This document shows, in pieces, positions 27,701-34,067 of a stretch of 64,000 nucleotides of DNA. The stretch lies in NCBI RefSeq assembly GCF_016428595.1, contig NZ_JAELVQ010000004.1:1-64000 (forward strand). Reading direction: 5' to 3'. The notes below the pieces were generated by a model. The model was not told the origin of the DNA, did not search any database, and saw only the letters and a program-made list of their open reading frames with translations. Each line of letters opens with the position of its first letter. The first letter of the stretch is position 1. Source of the DNA: Snuella sedimenti (GTDB lineage: Bacteria > Bacteroidota > Bacteroidia > Flavobacteriales > Flavobacteriaceae). A program made the translations under genes and the position numbers.

Positions 27701-27847
27701 AAAGGTAATTGCCAATATACGTTTAAACTGGTCGTAATTATTCGACTTAAATAAAATCTTGAGATACTCTTTTACTAGGGTAAAGGTTTTGCCGCTACCG
27801 GCAGAGGCATTATAGATTGTAAAAGAATGATTTTTTTGCATAAACAT
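24704..27847 (-). CDS. AddA-like UvrD helicase with PD-(D/E)XK nuclease
   Basis: A 1047-residue superfamily 1 helicase. The Walker A motif is ASAGSGKTFTLVKEYL near residue 15; motif Ia, ITFTNKAVAEMKER; motif II, FIDEFQDTS; motif III, LVGDAKQSIYRWRGG; motif V region, IMTIHKSKGLEFPVVIFP; motif VI, LLYVTLTRPVEQLYII. The C-terminal nuclease holds RPDRVVINKNNEAIIIDYKTG. Together with the AddB-like protein it should unwind and degrade double-strand DNA ends for RecA loading. ATG codons at 27847 and 27841 are both possible starts. It is divergent from sodA, with 118 bp between. Confidence 0.87.
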   Translation of the reverse strand: MFMQKNHSFTIYNASAGSGKTFTLVKEYLKILFKSNNYDQFKRILAITFTNKAVAEMKERIIEKLKAFSDASVLESSDSMFDTICKELEIAPRTLHTKSKTLLNTIIHNYAAFDISTIDGFTHKLIRTFAHDLKLPLNFEVELEQESLLNEAVDSLIAKAGTDKKLTKTLVDFALEKADDDKSWDLSIDFNKMAKRLVNENDIPFIETLKDKTLEDFKSLKSYLQKQILQTQDNIVETAKTVLNTIENAGLDFNDFTRGTLPNHFKKASELNINGLYSNNLETNITEGKGIYNKSLSPDKATTIDHLLPDIALSFRDIKSQVYYLKFLSSFYKNITPLSVLNAINKELAALKKDQNKILISEFNAIISKEIKNQPTPFIYERLGEKFNNYFIDEFQDTSVTQWENLIPLIDNSLSSGTGNTMLVGDAKQSIYRWRGGKAEQFIDLFNKKAIPFQVEQTIQDLKTNYRSSKEIIRFNNGFFKYLAHTVFQEKTYEDLYEKAFQNTHIENEGYVNINFLDFDKNEDKNVLYPEAVLKTIHACLNQGYRLADLCVLVRKKTEGVAIANHLSQNTIPILSSETLLLNNAPEVNFVNNMLTLLIQPKNKEVKIAVLNFLTDLLKTKNKHDFFSQHINLPLSELFKSFESFQVYIDPDDLLAQPLLDMAETIVREFKLIKTSNAYLQFYLDVVLEFSQKKGTNVSDFLNYFDKKKEQLTIISPEGQNAVQIMTIHKSKGLEFPVVIFPYADLDIYKEQDPMEWVSLDKEQYLGFSHTLLNFNSDFEHYGDEGFRIYQTHRSEQELDNINLLYVTLTRPVEQLYIISKKEMTPKGVVNSNKYSGLLINYLKHIGIWDNTQLSYTFGTANTYTQKSLIKKEVTIQQDFISTKKEKHNVKIVTNVAYLWDTNQREAIEKGNLIHNIMSKILTREDVDSVFKDFINTSNISEEQADILKQLVVKIIEHPKLKDYYSPQYKVYNEQDIISKHGYILRPDRVVINKNNEAIIIDYKTGSEDIKHKQQLQSYQDILESMKLHTTKKMLVYINNDIQVKTL

Positions 27848-27900
27848 GAATTTGCATACAAGATAAAAACTATCAATGGTTTGATAGCAATTAATTATTT

Positions 27901-27929
27901 TTAATTAAAGGCTTTTATGTGTAAATTTG
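27901..27929 (+). promoter_or_regulatory. Promoter of superoxide dismutase gene
   Basis: TTA at 27901-27903, an 18-nt spacer and a perfect TAAATTTG -7 box at 27922-27929, about 36 bp before the ATG. The -33 element has one mismatch to TTG, the same variant seen before the first two sRNA-like units downstream. Confidence 0.55.
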
Positions 27930-27965
27930 AATGAAAATAAATACTAATATTTAAAACTATAAATT

Positions 27966-28574
27966 ATGGCTTTCGAATTACCGGAATTGGGTTATGCGTA
28001 TGATGCTTTAGAGCCTCATATTGATGCACGTACAATGGAAATACATCATACGAAACATCACCAGGGGTATACAAACAATTTAAATAATGCTATTGCAGGA
28101 ACCGATTTAGAAGGAAAATCTATTGAAGATATTCTTGCAAATCTTGATATGAACAATGCTGCGGTTAGAAATAATGGTGGTGGATTTTATAATCACACGT
28201 TGTTTTGGAATGTAATGAACCCTGAAGGGAAAGGATATTTGTCTGGAGAATTAAAAGATGCTATTGAAGCAGCCTATGGTTCTAAGGAAGGATTTATGGA
28301 CGCTTTTAGTAAAGCGGCAGCAACACGATTTGGTTCTGGTTGGGCTTGGTTATGCGTTCATAAAGGAGGTAAAGTAGAAGTATGTTCTACACCAAACCAA
28401 GACAACCCTTTAATGCCGGGTGTTGGATGTGCTGGTGCGCCAATTTTAGGGTTGGATGTATGGGAACATGCTTATTATTTAAACTATCAAAATAGACGTC
28501 CAGACTACATCAACGCATTTTTTAATGTAATTAACTGGAATGAAGTTGAAAGGCGTTATGCTGAAGCTAAATAA
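27966..28574 (+). CDS. sodA: Superoxide dismutase (Fe/Mn family)
   Basis: A 202-residue cytosolic enzyme converting superoxide to oxygen and hydrogen peroxide. The four metal ligands are visible: His27 (MEIHHTKHH), His77 (FYNHTLFW), Asp164 and His168 ([10 protein letters not shown]). Gln145 in TPNQDNPL is in the position typical of manganese enzymes, so Mn or cambialistic use is more likely than strict Fe; this cannot be settled from sequence. It has its own promoter and a terminator about 20 bp after the stop. Confidence 0.95.
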   Translation: MAFELPELGYAYDALEPHIDARTMEIHHTKHHQGYTNNLNNAIAGTDLEGKSIEDILANLDMNNAAVRNNGGGFYNHTLFWNVMNPEGKGYLSGELKDAIEAAYGSKEGFMDAFSKAAATRFGSGWAWLCVHKGGKVEVCSTPNQDNPLMPGVGCAGAPILGLDVWEHAYYLNYQNRRPDYINAFFNVINWNEVERRYAEAK

Positions 28575-28592
28575 TAGCGTATAAAAAGATAT

Positions 28593-28627
28593 AAACGTCT
28601 AGAAAAATGTATTCTAGGCGTTTTTTT
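28593..28627 (+). terminator. Terminator after sodA
   Basis: AAACGTCTAGAA (28593-28604) pairs with TTCTAGGCGTTT (28612-28623) with one U-G pair, followed by a run of seven T (28621-28627). Confidence 0.85.
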
Positions 28628-28650
28628 ATGGCAAAAAGCTTGTTAAAATG

Positions 28651-28719
28651 AAAAAGGTGAACTTTCGTTCACCTTTTTGCCCCAAATCTACCATAAACTT
28701 AACCTACTTATGTTATGGT
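28651..28719 (-). ncRNA. sRNA-like unit 1 of a tandem triplet
   Basis: Predicted minus-strand RNA of about 69 nt. On that strand, TATCTTTG (28725-28732) with TTA 18 nt further upstream forms a promoter, and the start would be about 28719. The RNA would read ACCATAA, a loop containing CATAAGTAGGTTAAG, TTATGGT (7-bp stem), then AGATTTGGGGCAAAAA, then GGTGAAC-GAAA-GTTCACC followed by T's: a GNRA-loop terminator. Nothing is translated apart from trivial frames. The unit could also serve as a terminator for purF. No known RNA family is recognised. Confidence 0.6.
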
Positions 28720-28724
28720 GAATC

Positions 28725-28753
28725 CAAAGATATAGAACTAAAAGAGATCCTAA
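28725..28753 (-). promoter_or_regulatory. Promoter of sRNA-like unit 1
   Basis: Minus strand TTA (28751-28753), 18-nt spacer, TATCTTTG (28725-28732). The -7 box is perfect and lies 6 nt before the conserved ACCATAAC start. Confidence 0.5.
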
Positions 28754-28852
28754 AAAAAATTTAGGTCAACTGCTAATATATTAGCTTAAACGGATTTAGA
28801 GTTTTTTGAAGGAGAAAGGTAAATTACTTTTTGATTAAAAGTGAAGTATAAT

Positions 28853-28923
28853 AAAAAAGGTGAACTTTCGTTCACCCTTTTTGCCCCAAATCTACCATAA
28901 ACTTAACCTACTTATGTTATGGT
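28853..28923 (-). ncRNA. sRNA-like unit 2 of a tandem triplet
   Basis: Nearly identical to unit 1 over the core, at a distance of about 204 bp; the similarity to unit 1 extends another 60-70 bp upstream of the promoter. Its own -7 box TACTTTTG (28929-28936) and TTA 18 nt further away differ in sequence from unit 1 but keep the consensus. The terminator is GGTGAAC-GAAA-GTTCACC with T's, preceded by one extra G. The segment UUUAUGGUAGAUUUGGGG is unchanged. Confidence 0.6.
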
Positions 28924-28928
28924 AAATC

Positions 28929-28957
28929 CAAAAGTATATATCTATATAGGATTCTAA
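28929..28957 (-). promoter_or_regulatory. Promoter of sRNA-like unit 2
   Basis: Minus strand TTA (28955-28957), 18-nt spacer, TACTTTTG (28929-28936). The -7 box is perfect although its two free positions differ from unit 1, which suggests it is held by selection. Confidence 0.5.
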
Positions 28958-29061
28958 TATTTTTTTAGGTCAACTACTAATATATTGGTTTAAATGAAGT
29001 TGAGGTTTTTTTTCTTGTAAAAAAGAAGGAATAGGATTACTTTTTTGAGAGTGTTGGGCAT

Positions 29062-29134
29062 AAAAAAAGGCGAACAGAAGTTCACCTTTTTTTGCCCCAA
29101 ATCTACCATGAACTTAACCTACTTATGTTATGGT
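29062..29134 (-). ncRNA. sRNA-like unit 3 of a tandem triplet
   Basis: The most diverged copy, about 209 bp from unit 2. The core is kept. The terminator arms are GGTGAAC and GTTCGCC on the minus strand, so pairing survives through a G-U pair, whereas the plus strand would get a C-A mismatch. In the first stem a change to TCATGGT gives an A-C mismatch on the minus strand and a G-U pair on the plus strand, so the two informative changes disagree about the strand. The complementary segment differs by one base (UUCAUGG). Confidence 0.5.
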
Positions 29135-29138
29135 GATG

Positions 29139-29167
29139 CTAATTTATGTTTATTTTAAATAACTCAA
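29139..29167 (-). promoter_or_regulatory. Promoter of sRNA-like unit 3
   Basis: Minus strand TTG (29165-29167), 18-nt spacer, TAAATTAG (29139-29146). The -33 box is perfect and the -7 box has one mismatch. The conserved ACCATAAC starts 5 nt after it, as in the other units. Confidence 0.5.
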
Positions 29168-29248
29168 TTATTTATTAGATAAACCGCGTTTTTTTCAGAT
29201 AAACCGTAATTTTTTAGGTTTAACTGTCAGAAAATGAGTGTGGTAAAA

Positions 29249-31147
29249 TTAGTACGCTCTTTCTTTGTTCCCTTCATAAAAATTAATGAAAGCACGGTTA
29301 ACAACTCTATTGCCTCCAACGGTTGGGTAATTTCCTGTAAAGTACCAATCTCCTAAATGCTCAGGACAAGCTTTGTGTAAATTTTCGACCGATTGGAAAA
29401 TGATCTTCACTTCGGCTTTAATACTTTCGTCGCTTAATAGCTCGGCTATTTTATCCGATATTTCTTGATCCGTAAATGGGTCATATATCTCTTTTACAAA
29501 ATTTCTTACGTCCTTATCTTCAAGATCTGTTTGTGCGATACATTTATTGTACACATCTTTTACAATATGGTATTGGTTGATGTCTTTTAAAAGCTCAAGG
29601 GCAGCTCTAAAAGCAATTAAGCTTTCAAGGTTTGCCATATCAATGCCGTAACAGTCTGGATACCTAATTTGAGGCGCAGAAGACACAATAACGATTTTTT
29701 TAGGATTTAAGCGGTCGAGCATTTTTATGATACTCTTTTTTAGTGTAGTCCCTCTAACGATACTATCGTCTATTATAACCAAATTATCATTAGGTCTAAT
29801 GACACCGTAAGTTATGTCGTAGACGTGTGCTACTAAATCATCACGGCTGCTATCTTCTGTAATAAAGGTTCTAAGTTTTACGTCCTTAATAGCAATTTTT
29901 TCGATCCGTGTATGCTCAGATAAAATTTCAGTTACCTTTTCGGCCGATAATGAGCGTTGGCCATTTAAAATGGTGGCTGTTTTCTTTTTATTTAAAAATT
30001 CCTCGGCTGTTTCTATCATACCATAGAATGAGGTTTCTGCTGTATTGGGAATGTATGAAAACACCGTGTTAGAAATGTCTTGGTTAATTTCGTCAAGTAC
30101 ATTTGGCATTACCAATTTACCTAGTTTTTTACGTTCTTGGTATATCTCGGCATCACTACCTCTGGAAAAATAAATACGTTCAAAGGAACACGATTTTCTT
30201 TCTAAGGGCTCCAATATTTTTTTAATAACGACTTTGCCAGATTTTTTGGTAATAATAGCATACCCAGGAGTTAGTTCTTTAACGTCTTCAAAGTTTACAT
30301 TAAATACCGTTTGTATTACAGAGCGTTCTGAAGCCACTACAACCACTTCTTCGTCTTGGTAATAGTAGGTTGGCCTAATACCTGCAGGATCTCTTAAAAC
30401 AAAAGAATCGCCGTGTCCAATGAGTCCAGCCATGGCATAGCCGCCATCCCAATTTTTGGCTGCACGCCTTAAAATCTTGGCTACATTCAAGCGTTCTGCT
30501 ATTAATGGAGAAGCCTCTCTTTTACTATAGCCTTCTTTTTTGAGGGTTTTATATATTTTGCTTACGGCATCATCTAAGAAATGACCAATTTTCTCCATGA
30601 TGGTGATTGTATCGGTATATTCTTTAGGGTGCTGACCTAACTCGATAAGGTTGCTAAAAAGCTCTTTAACATTTGTCATGTTAAAGTTACCGGCCATAAT
30701 TAGGTTTCTATGCATCCAATTGTTCTGTCTTAAAAACGGATGGACACTTTCTACACTATTCTTGCCAAAAGTACCATAACGTACATGACCTAGTAATACT
30801 TCACCTATGTATGGGATATGCCTTTTTTGTAAGGCAACATCGCTTGCGTATTCGGGGTGTTCTGTAAATTCTTTATTAATGCGCTCGTTAATCTGACCAA
30901 AAATATCCTGAATGGGTTGTTGCGCAATGGAACGTACTCTACTAATATAGCGTTCACCCGGTTGCGTATCGAGCTTAATACTAGCAAATCCAGCACCGTC
31001 TTGACCTCGATTGTGCTGTTTTTCCATCATAAGATACATTTTGTTTACGCCATAAAATGCGCTACCGTATTTTTCTTTATAAAACTCTAAAGGTTTTAAA
31101 AGCCTTATAAGTGCTATTCCGCATTCATGTTTTAAAGCATCACTCAT
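29249..31147 (-). CDS. purF: Amidophosphoribosyltransferase (long Bacteroidota form)
   Basis: A 632-residue PurF-type enzyme, which makes 5-phosphoribosylamine from PRPP and glutamine in the first step of purine synthesis. The Ntn nucleophile is Cys9 after a short propeptide (MSDALKHE-CGIALI), with RGQDGAGFAS and GHVRYGTFG following in the glutaminase domain. The PRPP-binding motif is LVIIDDSIVRGTTLKKS. It is more than 100 residues longer than the classic enzyme, with extra sequence between the domains and at the C-terminus; this long form is, as far as I know, usual in flavobacteria. Its leader shares a 12-bp near-palindrome with purN. Confidence 0.85.
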   Translation of the reverse strand: MSDALKHECGIALIRLLKPLEFYKEKYGSAFYGVNKMYLMMEKQHNRGQDGAGFASIKLDTQPGERYISRVRSIAQQPIQDIFGQINERINKEFTEHPEYASDVALQKRHIPYIGEVLLGHVRYGTFGKNSVESVHPFLRQNNWMHRNLIMAGNFNMTNVKELFSNLIELGQHPKEYTDTITIMEKIGHFLDDAVSKIYKTLKKEGYSKREASPLIAERLNVAKILRRAAKNWDGGYAMAGLIGHGDSFVLRDPAGIRPTYYYQDEEVVVVASERSVIQTVFNVNFEDVKELTPGYAIITKKSGKVVIKKILEPLERKSCSFERIYFSRGSDAEIYQERKKLGKLVMPNVLDEINQDISNTVFSYIPNTAETSFYGMIETAEEFLNKKKTATILNGQRSLSAEKVTEILSEHTRIEKIAIKDVKLRTFITEDSSRDDLVAHVYDITYGVIRPNDNLVIIDDSIVRGTTLKKSIIKMLDRLNPKKIVIVSSAPQIRYPDCYGIDMANLESLIAFRAALELLKDINQYHIVKDVYNKCIAQTDLEDKDVRNFVKEIYDPFTDQEISDKIAELLSDESIKAEVKIIFQSVENLHKACPEHLGDWYFTGNYPTVGGNRVVNRAFINFYEGNKERAY

Positions 31148-31174
31148 TACAAATTAGTGTTTGTGTTAGTTTCC

Positions 31175-31186
31175 TGTATAATATAC
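31175..31186 (-). promoter_or_regulatory. Candidate purine operator in the purF leader
   Basis: TGTATAATATAC on the plus strand (GTATATTATACA on the gene strand), inside a larger near-palindrome TTTCCTGTATA/ATACTAGGAAA (31170-31193), about 28 bp before the purF start. The same 12 bp occur before purN at 33615-33626. Confidence 0.45.
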
Positions 31187-31240
31187 TAGGAAAGATAATG
31201 TTTTATACCAAAAATAAATAACGTCACTTTTGGGTTTTAT

Positions 31241-31274
31241 TTAAATTAAAAACGCACTCGTTTTAGAGCGCGTT
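31241..31274 (-). terminator. Terminator after the PfkB kinase gene
   Basis: On the minus strand AACGCGCTC and GAGTGCGTT form a stem with one mismatch-type pair around TAAAAC, followed by TTTTTAATTT. It lies just behind the stop codon of the kinase gene at 31278 and before purF. Confidence 0.75.
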
Positions 31275-31277
31275 GGG

Positions 31278-32204
31278 TTATGTTAATTCTATTTCAAATT
31301 GTGTTAATTGTTTAAACTGTAACAGCCTTTTATGGACTTCGTTCCTTGATAAATTTTCCATGCGTTCGGTGCCAAATTTCTCGACACAAAAAGAAGCAAG
31401 TGTTGATCCGTAAATAACAGCATTTTTCATGTTCTCAAAAGATAAATCTTCGGTTTTTGCAAGATAACCAGCGAACCCACCGGCAAACGTGTCTCCTGCA
31501 CCAGTAGGGTCAAAAACCTCTTCTAAAGGTAATGCAGGAGCGTAAAAGACATTATCATTGTGAAATAGTAAGGCCCCATGTTCTCCTTTTTTAATGACCA
31601 CATATTTTGGGCCCATAGTTTGAATTTTTTTAGCAGCAACCACTAAGGAATATTCTTTGGTCAGTTGTCTAGCTTCTTCATCGTTTATGGTAATAACATC
31701 CACGCGCTTAATAATATTATGCAAATCATTTAAAGCAGTGTCCATCCAAAAGTTCATGGTGTCCAAAATCACCAATTTAGGTTTAGTTTCCATTTGGTCT
31801 AAAACACTAGATTGGACGATAGGATGCAGATTTCCTAACATAACTATTTCGGCATTCTTATAATTTTTAGGAACAACCGGATTAAAATCACCAAGCGTAT
31901 TTAATTCTGTCGCTAATGTGTCCCGGGAATTCATGTCGTTATGGTAGCGTCCGCTCCAAAAGAATGTTTTGCCTTCTTTTACTATTTCAATACCAGAAAT
32001 ATCTATGTTTTTATTGGATAATAAATCTAAATGTTTTTGGGGAAAGTCACCTCCTACTATAGAAACTATAGAAGCATCTAAGTTAAATTGTGAAGCCGAT
32101 AGGCCAATGTAAGTAGCGGCACCACCTAGAATTTTATCGGTTTTCCCGAAAGGCGTTTCAATAGCATCAAATGCTACGGTGCCAACTATTACTAATTTGC
32201 TCAT
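31278..32204 (-). CDS. PfkB-family carbohydrate/nucleoside kinase
   Basis: A 308-residue ribokinase-like sugar or nucleoside kinase. The N-terminal GGAATYIGLSASQF carries the substrate-binding glycine pair and DPTGAGDTFAGGFAGYLAK at about 230-250 is the PfkB signature 2 with the anion hole and catalytic Asp. The substrate is not evident; the place between purF and RNase H/purN makes a nucleoside such as adenosine conceivable. It has a terminator of its own and starts about 110 bp from the RNase H gene. Confidence 0.87.
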   Translation of the reverse strand: MSKLVIVGTVAFDAIETPFGKTDKILGGAATYIGLSASQFNLDASIVSIVGGDFPQKHLDLLSNKNIDISGIEIVKEGKTFFWSGRYHNDMNSRDTLATELNTLGDFNPVVPKNYKNAEIVMLGNLHPIVQSSVLDQMETKPKLVILDTMNFWMDTALNDLHNIIKRVDVITINDEEARQLTKEYSLVVAAKKIQTMGPKYVVIKKGEHGALLFHNDNVFYAPALPLEEVFDPTGAGDTFAGGFAGYLAKTEDLSFENMKNAVIYGSTLASFCVEKFGTERMENLSRNEVHKRLLQFKQLTQFEIELT

Positions 32205-32315
32205 AAAAAGAAGCGATAATTTTTTGCAAATATACGCCTTTTGGCTACTAATTCAAGAATATTTTTAGGAATGTAAATTCTTATTTAATAATGAATTATT
32301 GGTAGAATAGTTGTT

Positions 32316-32957
32316 TTATTTTCTTCCAAAATCAGCAGGGATTTCCCCCCATGCCTTAGTTTCCCATTTTACAATAACTGTCGTGTAGGTGTTCTTTTTT
32401 AGCCAATGGACAGCTCTGTCGACTAATTCAAACAACGATTTGTTTTTGTCGTTACGTTCTAACTTTGTGTTACAGGATTTTTTTTTCACCCAACTTATTG
32501 CTGTTTTGGAATCTGTATAGATAATACGGTCGCTATTGTTGTTTTTTAAAAATGCCAATCCATGTACTATGGCTAAAAATTCTCCAATGTTATTAGTGCC
32601 TTCTTCAAAAGGCCCTTGGATAAACAATTGCTTTTTAGTTTTGGTATCTACACCGCGATATTCCATTATGCCAGGATTGCCACTTGATGCAGCATCTACC
32701 GAAATGGAGTTGTAGTTGGGCTGTCCTATTTTTTTTAGTTGTTCGGGAGTTAGATCGCTTTTAAAAGAGGCTGTTTTACCTATATAGTCTTTATAGTTTC
32801 CCTTTAATGCTGCTTTTGCAGCTTCAAACGTGGAAAACGATTTGTATTGAGCGCCTTGAAAATTTTTAATTTGCGCTTTACAATCATTCCAAGATTCAAA
32901 AACACCAGTATGGTGTCCTTTCCAAACAGTATAATATTTTTTCTTTTTTTTGCTCAT
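32316..32957 (-). CDS. Ribonuclease H with N-terminal hybrid-binding (viroplasmin) domain
   Basis: A 213-residue RNase H1-type protein that should cleave the RNA of RNA-DNA hybrids. Residues about 7-50 (YYTVWKGHHTGVFESWNDC) form the hybrid-binding domain seen in eukaryotic RNase H1 and caulimovirus protein VI. The catalytic set is visible: Asp88 (SVDAASSGNPG), Glu126 (NNIGEFLAI), Asp149 (IIYTDSKTAI) and Asp209 near the C-terminus (PADFGRK). It lies 41 bp after purN and is likely co-transcribed with it. Confidence 0.88.
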   Translation of the reverse strand: MSKKKKKYYTVWKGHHTGVFESWNDCKAQIKNFQGAQYKSFSTFEAAKAALKGNYKDYIGKTASFKSDLTPEQLKKIGQPNYNSISVDAASSGNPGIMEYRGVDTKTKKQLFIQGPFEEGTNNIGEFLAIVHGLAFLKNNNSDRIIYTDSKTAISWVKKKSCNTKLERNDKNKSLFELVDRAVHWLKKNTYTTVIVKWETKAWGEIPADFGRK

Positions 32958-32998
32958 TTTTTATTTCCACTAAGGCGAAAATCGTATAAGACCAAATT

Positions 32999-33562
32999 CT
33001 ATATTAATAGCTTTTCTACAACTTTTGGAAAATGTTCCATCTCCAATTCATGGATTTTGGCGGCAATATCTTCTGCCGAATCGGTAGGGGAAACAGAGCA
33101 CTTTGCTTGAAAGATAATAGCTCCTTCGTCGTAATGCTCATTTACATAGTGTATCGTAATGCCCGTCTCTTTTTCATTATTTTTAACAACGGCATTATGA
33201 ACGTGCATGCCATACATGCCCTTGCCGCCATATTTAGGTAGTAAGGCAGGGTGTATATTAATGACTTTATTTGGAAACTCATTTAAAATGGTTTCGGGGA
33301 ATTTCCACAAAAAGCCAGCTAATATAATAAGGTCTGGTTGTGATGCTTTTAATATATTGAGGACATCAGGCGTTTGGTTTAAAGCAATGTTGTTAAACGA
33401 GAGTGCACTAACTTTTAAAGTTTTACAACGATCCAGTACTTTGGCCTGTGGGTTGTTGGTAAGAACCTGTACAACAGAAGCCTTTTGGCTTTTTTGAAAA
33501 AACTTGATTAAATTTTCAGCATTAGAGCCGCTTCCAGATGCAAAAATTACGATACGTTTCAT
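32999..33562 (-). CDS. purN: Phosphoribosylglycinamide formyltransferase
   Basis: A 187-residue enzyme that transfers the formyl group from 10-formyltetrahydrofolate to GAR in purine synthesis. The N-terminal FASGSGSNAENLIKFF binds the phosphate, and the active-site INIHPALLPKYGGKGMYG contains the catalytic Asn and His. A later acidic NEHYDEGAIIFQ holds the third catalytic residue. It is divergent from acpP, an arrangement that is, as I recall it, common in Bacteroidota. It shares an operator-like motif with purF. Confidence 0.93.
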   Translation of the reverse strand: MKRIVIFASGSGSNAENLIKFFQKSQKASVVQVLTNNPQAKVLDRCKTLKVSALSFNNIALNQTPDVLNILKASQPDLIILAGFLWKFPETILNEFPNKVINIHPALLPKYGGKGMYGMHVHNAVVKNNEKETGITIHYVNEHYDEGAIIFQAKCSVSPTDSAEDIAAKIHELEMEHFPKVVEKLLI

Positions 33563-33602
33563 CAGTTGCTTTTATAATTTTGAGTTAGCTATATGAATAA
33601 AT

Positions 33603-33627
33603 GGTATACTGTTTTGTATAATATACC
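33603..33627 (-). promoter_or_regulatory. Candidate purine operator in the purN leader
   Basis: TGTATAATATAC at 33615-33626, identical to the sequence in the purF leader and in the same orientation to the gene, lies within a wider inverted repeat with GGTATA (33603-33608) and TATACC (33622-33627) ends. It is about 52 bp before the purN start. Confidence 0.45.
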
Positions 33628-33761
33628 TATTGCATCAAGCTATTGTTGTAACATTAATTATTTGAGACAAAAAAAAGAATAAATATTAACAATTAGAAGG
33701 TAAATTTGAAATACTTAAAAGTAATTTTAGTAAATTACAAACACATTTTTAAAGTAAAAGT

Positions 33762-33790
33762 GTGTTTTAAAATAAAGTTTTTTATTTTTG
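33762..33790 (+). promoter_or_regulatory. Promoter of acpP-fabF
   Basis: A perfect -7 box TATTTTTG at 33783-33790 with GTG 18 nt before it (one mismatch to TTG). The ATG of acpP is 31 bp further on. Confidence 0.55.
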
Positions 33791-33821
33791 CCACTTAATT
33801 AAAACTTAAATTTAAAAGATT

Positions 33822-34055
33822 ATGTCAGACATTGCATCAAGAGTAAAAGCGATTATCGTAGACAAATTGGGAGTTGATGAGAACGAAGTTGTTACTGAAG
33901 CAAGCTTCACAAACGATTTAGGAGCAGACTCATTAGATACTGTAGAGTTAATCATGGAATTCGAAAAAGAATTTGATATTCAAATTCCTGATGATCAAGC
34001 AGAGAATATCGCAACAGTTGGTCAAGCTATTTCATATATAGAAGCTGCAAAATAA
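33822..34055 (+). CDS. acpP: Acyl carrier protein
   Basis: A 77-residue acidic carrier protein of fatty acid synthesis. The 4'-phosphopantetheine attachment site is Ser37 in [15 protein letters not shown], and the [15 protein letters not shown] stretch of the last helices is typical. It is followed after 12 bp by fabF, the usual pair, and probably transcribed with it and with rnc. Confidence 0.97.
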   Translation: MSDIASRVKAIIVDKLGVDENEVVTEASFTNDLGADSLDTVELIMEFEKEFDIQIPDDQAENIATVGQAISYIEAAK

Positions 34056-34067
34056 GCAAGATACTTT

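Noticed and set aside
28651-29134. CRISPR-like array of three repeats
   Set aside because: Units are about 205 bp apart, the similarity between copies 1 and 2 extends into the would-be spacers, each carries promoter and terminator signals, and there are no cas genes.
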